Source of the DNA: Ruminococcus flavefaciens
GTDB lineage: Bacteria; Bacillota; Clostridia; Oscillospirales; Ruminococcaceae
Direction: 5' to 3'
Length of the DNA: 63,604 bases
NCBI GenBank assembly: GCA_902762855.1
Contig: CACWPR010000002.1
Coordinates: 1-63,604, forward strand
The notes below the pieces were generated by a model, which had not been told where the DNA came from, searched no databases, and saw nothing but the letters and a program-made list of their open reading frames with translations. Position 1 is the stretch's first letter, and each line of letters opens with the position of its first letter. Of the stretch, positions 9,544 through 17,115 are shown piece after piece. Made by a program: the position numbers and the translations under genes.

Positions 9544-9566
9544 GGCGGCTAAGAGCCGCCTTTTTT
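9544..9566 (+). terminator. Rho-independent terminator (sortase / glycerate kinase, convergent)
   Basis: A 7-bp stem GGCGGCT / AGCCGCC with a 3-nt loop and TTTTTT. It sits between the convergent genes and overlaps the last bases of the glycerate kinase frame. Confidence 0.85.
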
Positions 9567-10704
9567 ATGCCTTAAACATCCTTATACATCTGAATACCTG
9601 TTCTGCTGAGTCTGCAAGTGCACTTCGGGCATTGGAGTTCTCCATTGCCTGTTCAAGGGTGCAGATATTGCGAAGAGTCGGGAAAAATGCGCCGATGCCC
9701 TTTTCGATGCAGAGCTCAGCCCCTTTACGGACACCTCCGCAGAAGGCTATGACCGGTATGCCGTACTTTTCAGCTATCCCGGCGACCCCAACAGGAGCCT
9801 TGCCCATGGCAGTCTGACCGTCCAGACAACCCTCACCGGTTATGACTGCGTCTGCATTTCTGATATGTTCCTCCAGCCGGGTCTCACGTATGATAAGCTC
9901 TATACCCGACGTGAGCTCTGCCTTGAGATAGTTCATCAGTGCAAATCCAAGGCCTCCGGCTGCTCCTGCACCTGGTGTATCAGGGGAAGAATCGGGAGCG
10001 ATAGTCCGGGTGACCTCAGCAAAATTCCGCAGACAGCCGTCCATGAATGGGATGTCCCCGGCAGATGCGCCCTTCTGGGGGGAGAATACAGCACTGCATC
10101 CGCTGTCTCCGCAGAGGGGATTTGTTACGTCGCTGGCAACTTGAAAGCTGCACTCCCTGAGCTCCGGTATCACAGCATCGGCTGTCACCTTTGAAAGCCG
10201 GGAAAGCCCCTTTGCTCCGGGACCTATCTGCCGGCCGTCCATGTCAAGAAGGCCGAATCCGAGAGCCTGCAAACAGCCGGCGCCGCCGTCGTTGGTAGCG
10301 CTGCCGCCTATACCGATAATGAACCTCCGGCAGCCACGCTTTACAGCGTCAAGAATGAACTCGCCGGTGCCGTAGGTAGTCGTGACCATGGGGTCACGCT
10401 CGGATGGGGAGAGCAGTGTCAGTCCGGATGCCGCCGCTGTCTCGATAACTGCCGCAGCTCCGGGGAGGAGACCGTATCGGGCAGTTATTTTTCGTCCAAT
10501 GGGGTCAGAGACCTTCGCCTCTGCAAACTCTCCGCCAAGTCCGGACACAAGGGCCTCAACAGTGCCCTCACCGCCGTCGGCTATGGGCAGGACAACTGTC
10601 TCTGCGTCCGGGATCGCCCGCTTTATTCCTTCTGCTGCGGCATTTCCAGCCTGTACTGAGCTGAGACTCCCCTTGAAGGAGTCCATTGCTATGACTATTT
10701 TCAT
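9565..10704 (-). CDS. glxK: Glycerate kinase (GlxK/GarK family)
   Basis: A 379-residue cytoplasmic kinase that phosphorylates D-glycerate. Diagnostic segments: the N-terminal MDSFKGSLSS, IADGGEGTVEAL, the phosphate-binding IGGSATNDGGAG near residue 140, and C-terminal ITGEGCLDGQTAMGKAP. Length equals the family norm (about 380). Its start overlaps the stop of the small upstream gene by ATGA, so the two are coupled. Whether it yields 2- or 3-phosphoglycerate cannot be read from sequence. Confidence 0.92.
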   Translation of the reverse strand: MKIVIAMDSFKGSLSSVQAGNAAAEGIKRAIPDAETVVLPIADGGEGTVEALVSGLGGEFAEAKVSDPIGRKITARYGLLPGAAAVIETAAASGLTLLSPSERDPMVTTTYGTGEFILDAVKRGCRRFIIGIGGSATNDGGAGCLQALGFGLLDMDGRQIGPGAKGLSRLSKVTADAVIPELRECSFQVASDVTNPLCGDSGCSAVFSPQKGASAGDIPFMDGCLRNFAEVTRTIAPDSSPDTPGAGAAGGLGFALMNYLKAELTSGIELIIRETRLEEHIRNADAVITGEGCLDGQTAMGKAPVGVAGIAEKYGIPVIAFCGGVRKGAELCIEKGIGAFFPTLRNICTLEQAMENSNARSALADSAEQVFRCIRMFKA

Positions 10705-10919
10705 TTCTGACCTCCCGTATAGCTGAGACCGTATTTTTTATAGAAATCCACAATGTCCTTTTCACTGCGTACCAGCTCGGCATACATCAGTTTTTTTGTG
10801 GACTTGTCATAGAATCCGATAGTTTTTTCACCAGTGCAGGTGCTTGATTCTACCCTGATGTCACCGGCTGAAAACGGCGGCGGTACAGGGGAGGGGATAT
10901 TCTTTTTAAATATGCTCAT
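10701..10919 (-). CDS. Small conserved-looking hypothetical protein, coupled to glycerate kinase
   Basis: A 72-residue soluble protein of unknown function, rich in charged residues in its second half (DKSTKKLMYAELVRSEKDIVDFYKKYG) after a short N-terminal lysine and proline segment. The ATG at 10919 is chosen because GAGGTG lies 7 nt upstream; an in-frame GTG at 10931 overlaps that site. The ATGA overlap with glycerate kinase shows it is really translated. No family recognised. Confidence 0.65.
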   Translation of the reverse strand: MSIFKKNIPSPVPPPFSAGDIRVESSTCTGEKTIGFYDKSTKKLMYAELVRSEKDIVDFYKKYGLSYTGGQK

Positions 10920-10940
10920 GATAGCTGTCACCTCGTTTCA

Positions 10941-10969
10941 ATTATACCACTTCGGGAAGAGGTTGTAAA
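10941..10969 (-). promoter_or_regulatory. Promoter of the small gene-glycerate kinase operon
   Basis: On the minus strand TTTACA (10969-10964), 17 nt, TATAAT (10946-10941), about 20 nt before the start codon. Confidence 0.7.
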
Positions 10970-10980
10970 TACCTGAGGGA

Positions 10981-11009
10981 TTGACTTTGCCGGTTACTGA
11001 TGATATAAT
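10981..11009 (+). promoter_or_regulatory. Promoter of the receiver-like gene and GNAT gene
   Basis: TTGACT (10981-10986), 17 nt, TATAAT (11004-11009), divergent from the glycerate kinase promoter. Confidence 0.78.
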
Positions 11010-11050
11010 TAGGGTACAGAAATTATCACTTTGTGACAGGAGTGGAATAT

Positions 11051-11794
11051 ATGAAAAAAATTGTGGTCCTTTGTGACAGCAGTGAAAAATTCACGGGACT
11101 TTTTCCGGAAAAATCAGAGTATATAGTTGAGTATTCAAAGTCGGCAGATGTGATGCCTGACACTGACTGTGTACTCATATCACAGGAGTTCATAGGAGAC
11201 AGACTCACTGAGACAGCGGCTTCTCTCAGCAGCCGCAGTATAGCCTTTGGAGTGCTCACCTTTGACAAGTCAGAGGAAAATGAGGAATATCTCCTCGACT
11301 GCGGAGCCGGAAATATATTCGGTCTTCCCATGTCTCCGGTAATTCTTGAAAAACGCATCGCCGTTCTCACAGAAACATCGGACAGGAGAGGAGCTGCGGA
11401 CCCCGGACTGGAGCTTTTCTCGCAGCTTGCTGCCGCTGACCAGAAGTGCGGTGCCTATTCTGTGCCGGAGTCAGTATTCCCTGATGTATACAAACTGGTG
11501 CTCCGTTTGCAGGAGCGTATGGACAAGCCTGCACAGCTTGTGAAGTTCAGCTTTCACACAAGACTTGGCGGTCCCCTTGAACCGGGAATACTTGAAGAGG
11601 CATTCCCCATAGTTCAGAAGTGCCTGAGAAGAGGGGACATCGTAAGTATCTTCGGTCAGTGCCTTTTCGCCATACTCATGGGTGCGGACTCAGAGGGCGG
11701 AAGAGTGGCCGCAGACCGTATCATCAGCACCTATAACGCTCATTTCTGTGACAATATCTACGATATGAGATACATCATGAACGTTATAAAATAA
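11051..11794 (+). CDS. Receiver-like / degenerate GGDEF-like signalling protein
   Basis: A 247-residue protein. The N-terminal 100 residues have an alternating beta-alpha pattern like a response-regulator receiver (KIVVLCDSSEKF, then DTDCVLISQEF), but the acidic pocket and the Lys are not convincingly kept. The C-terminus, LRRGDIVSIFGQCLFAILMG followed by AADRII, has the spacing of a diguanylate cyclase core (RGDIVARYGGDEFAILL) with GGDEF replaced by GQCLF, so it would be inactive. ATG 11051 is preceded by CAGGAG; a GTG at 11033 is less likely. It is followed 13 nt later by a GNAT gene. A catalytically dead sensor role is inference. Confidence 0.5.
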   Translation: MKKIVVLCDSSEKFTGLFPEKSEYIVEYSKSADVMPDTDCVLISQEFIGDRLTETAASLSSRSIAFGVLTFDKSEENEEYLLDCGAGNIFGLPMSPVILEKRIAVLTETSDRRGAADPGLELFSQLAAADQKCGAYSVPESVFPDVYKLVLRLQERMDKPAQLVKFSFHTRLGGPLEPGILEEAFPIVQKCLRRGDIVSIFGQCLFAILMGADSEGGRVAADRIISTYNAHFCDNIYDMRYIMNVIK

Positions 11795-11807
11795 AGCGGG
11801 AGGCACC

Positions 11808-12257
11808 ATGGACATAAGATTTGAACGCCTACAGGAGGCAGATCTTGAAGAGACTCAGCAGATGTGCATAAGAGCCTTTGATGAGAGCTATCCCTCTGAC
11901 AGCGTTAAAAGAGTCTACCGGCGTTTCAAGGACGATCCGCACTACTATTTCATTGTGGGAAAGGTGGGCGGAGAGATAGCGGCATATACTACAATGGCCG
12001 TGCTCTATGACCTATTCGACGGGGAGAATCCCATTGCAACTCTCTGGTACGTCTGCGTGGACGAAAAGTTCAGACGTCAGGGGATAGCCGGGGAGATGCT
12101 GCACTATCTGGAGAATATCGCAGTTGAAATGGGCTGCGAGATGATGGTTCTCACCTGTAATGTGAACAATACCGGTGCCCATGAGCTTTACCGCTCAATG
12201 GGATTCTCCGACAGTATTGATAAGGCATTTGTGAAATATCTGGACGAGCCGAGATAA
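11808..12257 (+). CDS. GNAT family N-acetyltransferase
   Basis: A 149-residue single GNAT domain. The acetyl-CoA pyrophosphate loop is EKFRRQGIAGEM (about residues 85-96, R/QxxGxG/A type), preceded by the strand TLWYVCVD and followed by the typical CNVNNTGAHELYRSMGF segment. It would transfer an acetyl group from acetyl-CoA to an amine; the substrate is unknown. GGGAGG precedes the ATG, and the gene ends at a terminator shared with the convergent HD gene. Confidence 0.88.
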   Translation: MDIRFERLQEADLEETQQMCIRAFDESYPSDSVKRVYRRFKDDPHYYFIVGKVGGEIAAYTTMAVLYDLFDGENPIATLWYVCVDEKFRRQGIAGEMLHYLENIAVEMGCEMMVLTCNVNNTGAHELYRSMGFSDSIDKAFVKYLDEPR

Positions 12258-12259
12258 AA

Positions 12260-12296
12260 AAGCTCCCGCATCCATAATCGGGGTGTGGGAGCTTAG
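12260..12296. terminator. Bidirectional terminator hairpin between GNAT and HD genes
   Basis: Stem AAGCTCCCGCA / TGTGGGAGCTT. The minus-strand side is followed by TTTTTT, so it chiefly stops transcription of the WYL-WYL-HD operon; the plus side lacks a good T tract. Confidence 0.6.
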
Positions 12297-12297
12297 C

Positions 12298-13080
12298 TTA
12301 TTTTTCCGGTACCTTCATTTTCAGAACTGACCGTGCGTAGGCGATAGTCTGACGAAGCTGGCCGTCCTTGTCAATTCCTGCAAGTCTCAGCTTGTGAGCG
12401 TAGGAGAGCAGCTCCTCATTTGCCGGCACCCCTGCATCCTCAAGGTCATTTGCAGTCATGAACGGACGTGACATTATCCTCCGGAAGTCCTCGTACCTCT
12501 CCATGAGAAAAGGCTCTGTGTCGGCACATTGCGGCAATTTTCCAAGGCCGTCACAGAGGGCGAGCTGTATCAGGTCGAATGGCTCCACAGAGGAATCGAA
12601 GAGCTTGTTGGTCTTTTTCAGCTTTGACCTTGCCCGTGCCATGGTGTTAGGTTCCATGTGGAGCTCCGTCATATTCAGGACGTATTTTGTGAGCTCAGGG
12701 CCTGCACTGAGACGTTCGAGGAATGTCTGCACAAGGGGAAGTCCCTCGGTCTCATGGTTGTATGAGTGTACGGTCCCGTCCTCAGATACCGAGGTGCTGA
12801 CTGCCTTTCCGAAGTCGTGACAGAGGGCGGATAGCATGAATCCAAGGGGAAATTTAGCTATGTCACGGCGCTTTGAAGCCTCGTCAAGTGCCATCATCGT
12901 ATGTGTCCAGGTGTCGCCTTCAATGTGGTACAGAATGTTCTGCGGAACTCCTATAAGAGCCTTCAGCTCCGGGAACCATTGGTCAAGTGAATCTGTTCTG
13001 CGGAGTTCCTCAAAGTATTCCGAGGGATTGCCATGAGTCAGAAGCACCTCAGTAAGCTCCTCCATTTTATTACCGGGCAT
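12298..13080 (-). CDS. HD-domain phosphohydrolase, related to the HD part of tRNA nucleotidyltransferases
   Basis: A 260-residue protein. A metal-binding HD signature ALCHDFGKAVSTS is visible (about residue 85), with an earlier His in YHIEGDTWTHTMMAL and a later HNHET-like segment YNHETEGLPL, the order seen in HD domains fused to CCA-adding enzymes that act on 2',3'-cyclic phosphate or 3'-phosphate RNA ends. ATG 13080 is preceded by AGAGGAGG and lies 11 nt inside the end of the WYL gene, so it is coupled to it. Divergent rtcB uses 2',3'-cyclic phosphate ends, so an RNA-end-processing role is plausible but inferred. Confidence 0.75.
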   Translation of the reverse strand: MPGNKMEELTEVLLTHGNPSEYFEELRRTDSLDQWFPELKALIGVPQNILYHIEGDTWTHTMMALDEASKRRDIAKFPLGFMLSALCHDFGKAVSTSVSEDGTVHSYNHETEGLPLVQTFLERLSAGPELTKYVLNMTELHMEPNTMARARSKLKKTNKLFDSSVEPFDLIQLALCDGLGKLPQCADTEPFLMERYEDFRRIMSRPFMTANDLEDAGVPANEELLSYAHKLRLAGIDKDGQLRQTIAYARSVLKMKVPEK

Positions 13081-14071
13081 GACCGTCCTCCTCTCTTTGC
13101 TCCGCAAGCAGCTCTGCCTGCCGTTTGATGCGCTGTCTGGCCTGTTCACGGAGTCCAGGAGGCCCCATTATCTCTATGACCGGACCAAAGCTCAGCAGCC
13201 GTATAAGCAGTTCAGTCTCGTCAAACTGGTCGTACCATAGCTCAACAGTGTACTCGCCGGACTCAAGGTCACGGACTGTATGCTTTTCGTAGGAGGCAAA
13301 TTCCAGCATGAAACGCTCCACACCATTGCGCTGGGGAGTTACCCTTATCACCGCAGGCTCGCTGCACTTCCGGCTTGAAAAGTAGTCGTCTACAGATACC
13401 GGAGTCCGGAAGGTACGGCCGGTATCCACTATTTTTGTCAAGCGGCCTATGTTGATGATGCCGCTGCTCTTTATCCTGTCATTCCGCAGCAGATAGCAGT
13501 ATACCCGGAACCTGCCGTTTTTAGGGGAGTATTCCATTTTCAGCAGCACGAACTTTCCGCTTATATGGTTGCCGTGGCCGGAGGTGAACTCTGCAAATAC
13601 GATCTTCCGTGTCTTTACAGCGTCAAGTGCGGTCCGGAAATTTCTGATGTAATCCTCACTGAGAAAGTCATCACCGTCGGAAAAACGGTCAGTTATCCGG
13701 AATTGCTCTTTGGTGTAAAGAGGGCGGACATCCGAGAGTCTCTCATCAAGCTGTGAGAGCGTATCGCTGTTCATGAACAGTCTTATCCGTGGGTCTGACA
13801 GCTTTGCTTTCAGCCACATCTTCTGCAGCTTTGTCAGCACCTTCACAGGTGCGTTTTTTGTTATCCGGCGCAGCTTGCCCTCAGGAGTGCGGGTGAAAAG
13901 TCCCCAGTCCTCACTGCCGGGGATGAGCTTCTGAGGCAGAAAGAGAACGGAGTCCCGGAAGCCCTCTCTCTGTACTGTTTCACGGACCGTCTTTTCGTCT
14001 GTGACTTCATTTCCCAGCAGCTTTGCCGCTATCCGGAAATATGTGCCGTATATCTCACTGAATATGTTCAT
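13070..14071 (-). CDS. WYL-domain protein without recognisable N-terminal HTH
   Basis: A 333-residue WYL-type protein. The core fold segment is visible as KIVFAEFTSG followed by FRVYCYLLRNDRIKSSGIINIGRL (about residues 175-235) and a C-terminal VELWYDQFDETELLIRLLSFGP. WYL domains sense nucleic-acid or nucleotide ligands and usually regulate DNA-damage or defence genes. No clear winged helix precedes it, so it may act with the HTH-WYL partner encoded just upstream, which it overlaps by 17 nt. ATG 14071 is preferred (GGTGA 6 nt upstream) over 14080. Confidence 0.7.
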   Translation of the reverse strand: MNIFSEIYGTYFRIAAKLLGNEVTDEKTVRETVQREGFRDSVLFLPQKLIPGSEDWGLFTRTPEGKLRRITKNAPVKVLTKLQKMWLKAKLSDPRIRLFMNSDTLSQLDERLSDVRPLYTKEQFRITDRFSDGDDFLSEDYIRNFRTALDAVKTRKIVFAEFTSGHGNHISGKFVLLKMEYSPKNGRFRVYCYLLRNDRIKSSGIINIGRLTKIVDTGRTFRTPVSVDDYFSSRKCSEPAVIRVTPQRNGVERFMLEFASYEKHTVRDLESGEYTVELWYDQFDETELLIRLLSFGPVIEIMGPPGLREQARQRIKRQAELLAEQREEDGHAR

Positions 14072-15329
14072 CGTCATCACCGCCGTACATTCTGTTCATT
14101 CGTACAATATCGCTGTAAAAGCGCTCCCGTATGCTATCGGCTCCGCCCTCTATGCCGACTATCCTCCCTATGAAGGTCTTTGCCCAGTGCATTATCTCAT
14201 TTGGGTCAAAGACATCAGCAGTCAGGGTATAGAGGCGTTCACCGGTCTTTTCAAGGGTACAGCACCGTTTTTCACGCTCCAGACGCTCAATGATATAGGG
14301 CTCTTTTTCCACGTCAGCGAAGAATGTTATCTTCATGGGAGTGACGGTGCCGGTGAACCTCCTCATCCCGAAGGACACTCCGAAAACGTGAGACATATTC
14401 TTCAGGAAGGTCTCATGCAGAGCGTCGTAATCCTCATAAATACCGCCCATTTTTGCGTCCTTCATGTAGTCCAGGCGGAACGCCGAGAACCTTTTCAGCT
14501 CCGGGATATATGCAGCAAGATAGCGTCTGCCGGTCTGCACTGATACAAGGAGCTGCATAGGGACTACCTGGTTTTCGCTGTCAGCAGTTTCAGGAGACCT
14601 TCTGCGTTTTTCGGAAAAGGTGCGAAGTGCAAGGTAACGCTTTTCTTCCATGGCGGAAAGTATTTCAGGGAGGAGAATGTCCTCCAGGGTGTGTATCATG
14701 TAGTTATGCTTTATGTAGAACAGGTCATTTTTCAGGCCTGCCGCTTTTAGGATGCTGTTGCCGATAATGCCGAAGGTCCGGGTCTCAGAAAAGAAACGCA
14801 GAGCATCATCAAGACCTTTGAATTTTTTGACAAAGCTCTCTGTACAGTCCTTTGATAGGGAGTAATACAGCGTCTTGCCTTGCTTTTCAGAGCTGATGAT
14901 GCCCTCCTCTGTGTACTCCTTCAGTTTGTTGCGGACAGTCTGCTCATCGAAAAGCTGAGCGTAGTCGTTGTTCAGAAGGTCAACTATCTCTTTGAGCGTC
15001 ATGCTCTGGCCGTCATGGAGGATGTCCGTTATCAGGAAGTGCAGACGGATGTCATTATCAGTGAAGCTCTTGGAGTAATAGGCGCTGTACAGCGGATTTT
15101 CGTGGATATGTCCGCTGTCAACGGATATAGATACGCTCCGTCCACGGAGAGAATCGTCGTAGCGCATAAAGTCGCCCATCCAGCTTTCAACACGGCGTTT
15201 TTCGTCGCCGTAGGTCCTGACGCTCTTGCGGTCAAAATCGCTGCGTACCTTGCAGCCATATATGAAAAAGTCACGGACATAGTCACGGGTCTTACCGAAA
15301 TTTTTTATAAGCTCTGAAAATCCGGCCAT
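14055..15329 (-). CDS. WYL-domain transcriptional regulator with winged HTH
   Basis: A 424-residue protein. Residues about 85-165 form a winged helix (LHFLITDILHDGQS, LKEIVDLLNND, TVRNKLKEYTEEGII, SSEKQGKTLYYSLSKD). A WYL-like sensor follows (VPMQLLVSVQTGRRYLAAYI and a later TFFADVEKEPYIIERLEREK, WCX-like). It is the first gene of the minus-strand WYL-WYL-HD operon and is divergent from rtcB across 137 nt, the usual place for a regulator of an RNA-repair locus. AAGGAAGGAG precedes the ATG. Direct control of rtcB is inference. Confidence 0.75.
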   Translation of the reverse strand: MAGFSELIKNFGKTRDYVRDFFIYGCKVRSDFDRKSVRTYGDEKRRVESWMGDFMRYDDSLRGRSVSISVDSGHIHENPLYSAYYSKSFTDNDIRLHFLITDILHDGQSMTLKEIVDLLNNDYAQLFDEQTVRNKLKEYTEEGIISSEKQGKTLYYSLSKDCTESFVKKFKGLDDALRFFSETRTFGIIGNSILKAAGLKNDLFYIKHNYMIHTLEDILLPEILSAMEEKRYLALRTFSEKRRRSPETADSENQVVPMQLLVSVQTGRRYLAAYIPELKRFSAFRLDYMKDAKMGGIYEDYDALHETFLKNMSHVFGVSFGMRRFTGTVTPMKITFFADVEKEPYIIERLEREKRCCTLEKTGERLYTLTADVFDPNEIMHWAKTFIGRIVGIEGGADSIRERFYSDIVRMNRMYGGDDDEHIQ

Positions 15330-15355
15330 ATTTTTCAGCTCCTTCCTTCATTTAT

Positions 15356-15384
15356 AGTTTAACAGAAAAAATGTGTTTTTGCAA
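15356..15384 (-). promoter_or_regulatory. Promoter of the WYL-WYL-HD operon
   Basis: On the minus strand TTGCAA (15384-15379), 17 nt, TAAACT (15361-15356). The start would lie about 20 nt before the ATG. On the other strand rtcB has a TATACT (15439-15444) but no good -35, which would suit activation by a regulator. Confidence 0.55.
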
Positions 15385-15466
15385 TACGGTCCGGAGTGTG
15401 TGCAGAAAAAAATATATGATTATTTCCGTTTCCTGTGTTATACTTGAGTCAAGCTAAAGGAAAGAA

Positions 15467-16711
15467 GTGAAGAAAATGTTCGTACATTACAAGAAGAATG
15501 AAAATATGCTCCCCATAAAGATATGGCAGACCGATGCGGAGGCTGTGGGGGAGAAGTGCATAGAGCAGGCTGAACACCTTGCAAAGCTGCCGTTTGCTCA
15601 CAAGTGGATAGCTCTTATGCCTGATACCCACGCAGGCAAGGGAATGCCTATCGGCGGAGTTATCGCCTGCGAGGACGTTGTTATCCCGAATGCAGTCGGA
15701 GTTGATATTGGCTGCGGAATGGCTTACATTCAGACAAATATCCCTGTTGCAGTGCTCCGTGAGACTATTACCGGCAGCGGAAATCTTGTGCAGACTATCT
15801 GCGGTGACATCCTGAGAAATATCCCTACAGGATTTGCACATTACAAGACTCCTCAGCAGTCGGAAGTACTTGACAGGGCAAAGGCAGAAATGGGACGCTA
15901 TGAAGCTGACAAGGAACTCATCCCCCAGATAGAGGAGGGCTACTTCCAGGCAGGTACTCTCGGCGGAGGAAATCATTTCATAGAGCTCCAGCAGGACGAT
16001 AACGGAATGTGCGGCATAATGCTCCACTCCGGAAGCCGTCACTTCGGAAATATAGTGGGACAGTACTTCAATAAAATAGCCCATGAGCTCAACGACAAGT
16101 GGTTCTCTCAGGTACCCGGAGAGTGGAATCTCCCATTTCTTCCGGTGGATACTGATGAGGGAAAGAGATACCTTCTGTGGATGCAGCTCTGCATGGATTT
16201 TGCCTATGAGAACCGGAAAATAATGCTGGAAAAGGTAAAGGCTATTTTCTTTAAGCACGTTGAAAAGCACACAGGCATCGTTCCTGAGTTTTCAGGTGAG
16301 ATAAACTGCCACCATAACTATGCGGCTCTCGAAAATCACTTCGGAAAGAATGTCTGGGTACACAGAAAGGGCGCTATCCGTGCCCGTGAAGGTGACATGG
16401 GAATTATTCCCGGAGCTATGGGCTCATACAGCTACATAGTTCGTGGAAAGGGCTGCCCCGACAGCTTTATGTCCTCATCCCACGGGGCAGGCAGAGCCTA
16501 CTCCCGGACTGCTGCACTTGATAAGTTCTCCGTTGAATCTGTAATGGTGGACTTAAAGGAGCAGAATGTGGTCCTTGCAAAGAACAAGAAGTCTGACGTC
16601 GCTGAGGAATCACGGTTCGCATATAAGGACATCAACGATGTCATGTCCAATCAGACTGACCTTACAGAGCCTGTAAAAAGACTCTTCACAGTCGGTGTTA
16701 TAAAGGGTTGA
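15467..16711 (+). CDS. rtcB: RtcB-type RNA ligase
   Basis: A 414-residue protein covering the whole RtcB fold. RtcB joins RNA 2',3'-cyclic phosphate or 3'-phosphate ends to 5'-OH ends through a GMP-histidine intermediate with Mn2+. Visible motifs: MPDTHAGKGMPIGGV, GVDIGCGM (metal Cys), GGGNHFIE, LHSGSRHFG, GAMGSYSYIVRGKG, and SSSHGAGRAYSR with the guanylated His. Start GTG 15467 has AAAGG 6 nt upstream; ATG 15476 is an alternative. About 500 nt separate its stop from the Ro-like gene; that space holds a structured RNA array rather than protein genes. The length is that of the shorter RtcB2-like clade. Confidence 0.96.
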   Translation: MKKMFVHYKKNENMLPIKIWQTDAEAVGEKCIEQAEHLAKLPFAHKWIALMPDTHAGKGMPIGGVIACEDVVIPNAVGVDIGCGMAYIQTNIPVAVLRETITGSGNLVQTICGDILRNIPTGFAHYKTPQQSEVLDRAKAEMGRYEADKELIPQIEEGYFQAGTLGGGNHFIELQQDDNGMCGIMLHSGSRHFGNIVGQYFNKIAHELNDKWFSQVPGEWNLPFLPVDTDEGKRYLLWMQLCMDFAYENRKIMLEKVKAIFFKHVEKHTGIVPEFSGEINCHHNYAALENHFGKNVWVHRKGAIRAREGDMGIIPGAMGSYSYIVRGKGCPDSFMSSSHGAGRAYSRTAALDKFSVESVMVDLKEQNVVLAKNKKSDVAEESRFAYKDINDVMSNQTDLTEPVKRLFTVGVIKG

Positions 16712-16714
16712 TAT

Positions 16715-16781
16715 TTCGTCACTGACAGCAGACAGAGGCAGTTCATTCAAGAACGGGTTCAACTCCCAGAAAAGTGACGAG
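16715..16781 (+). ncRNA. RNA module 1 with T-loop-like hairpin
   Basis: Closing helix TTCGTCACT / AGTGACGAG (9 bp, one wobble), ACAGCA at 16725-16730, hairpin GTTC-ATTCAA-GAAC, then GGG-TTCAACT-CCC (16755-16767), whose 7-nt loop matches a tRNA T loop although the stem has only 3 bp. Confidence 0.6.
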
Positions 16782-16784
16782 TTT

Positions 16785-16833
16785 AAGGCACAAACAGCAG
16801 TCAACATTATCCTGTCAAGATAAAACGTGCCTT
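16785..16833 (+). ncRNA. RNA module 2 with anticodon-arm-like hairpin and trailing T run
   Basis: Helix AAGGCAC / GTGCCTT, ACAGCA at 16794-16799, and an inner 5-bp stem TTATC / GATAA with 7-nt loop CTGTCAA, the geometry of an anticodon arm. GTTTTTT follows the 3' strand, so it might also end or attenuate the rtcB transcript. Confidence 0.6.
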
Positions 16834-16838
16834 GTTTT

Positions 16839-16889
16839 TTAGAGTTCACGGCATGACCGGAAGTTATGCCGCTGAACGATCTTCTCTAA
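16839..16889 (+). ncRNA. Spacer hairpin between modules 2 and 4
   Basis: TTAGAG / CTCTAA outer pairs and an inner helix TTCACGGCAT / ATGCCGCTGAA (one bulge) with loop GACCGGAAGTT. It lacks ACAGCA and so is not counted with the six repeated modules; its outer strand overlaps the start of module 4 by 2 nt, so the two may compete. Confidence 0.5.
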
Positions 16890-16942
16890 GACGTGCACTG
16901 CATTTTTTTCATTATTTATTGAAATTATCATTTACACGTCTT
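16888..16942 (+). ncRNA. RNA module 4
   Basis: Perfect 8-bp helix AAGACGTG / CACGTCTT flanked by T and G, variant motif ACTGCA at 16897-16902, and an AT-rich inner hairpin TTTCA / TGAAA. Confidence 0.55.
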
Positions 16943-16951
16943 GTATTCTTT

Positions 16952-17000
16952 AAGGCGCACACAGCAGTTACAGTACATATGGAATTGTATATTGCGTCTT
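16952..17000 (+). ncRNA. RNA module 5
   Basis: Helix AAGGCGCA / TGCGTCTT (8 bp, one wobble), ACAGCA at 16961-16966, inner stem GTACA / TGTAT. Compared with module 2, the A-T pair of the helix is G-C here, a compensatory change. Confidence 0.6.
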
Positions 17001-17009
17001 GTTCGTTCA

Positions 17010-17102
17010 GTCACCATACGGCTCTTACAGCATTATTTCTTGGGACGCAGAGAGCTTTCCTACGGGTCAAAGCACTGTGAAAAAATGAGCCGTGAAGGTG
17101 AC
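17010..17102 (+). ncRNA. RNA module 6, longest closing helix with internal loop
   Basis: GTCACC / GGTGAC, internal loop AT / GAA, then ACGGCTC / GAGCCGT: 13 bp in all, the form of a Ro-binding Y-RNA stem. ACAGCA at 17027-17032 here pairs partly with CTGTGA (17075-17080). An inner hairpin GCTTT / AAAGC encloses ACGGGT. Confidence 0.6.
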
Positions 17103-17115
17103 CGTCATCAAAAAT

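Noticed and set aside
15449..16270. 273-codon ORF antisense to rtcB
   Set aside because: Shadow of a GC-periodic coding gene; no ribosome site and no recognisable domain.
16832..17080. 82-codon ORF inside the rtcB-Ro interval
   Set aside because: No ribosome site, hydrophobic low-complexity translation, and it crosses three conserved helices.
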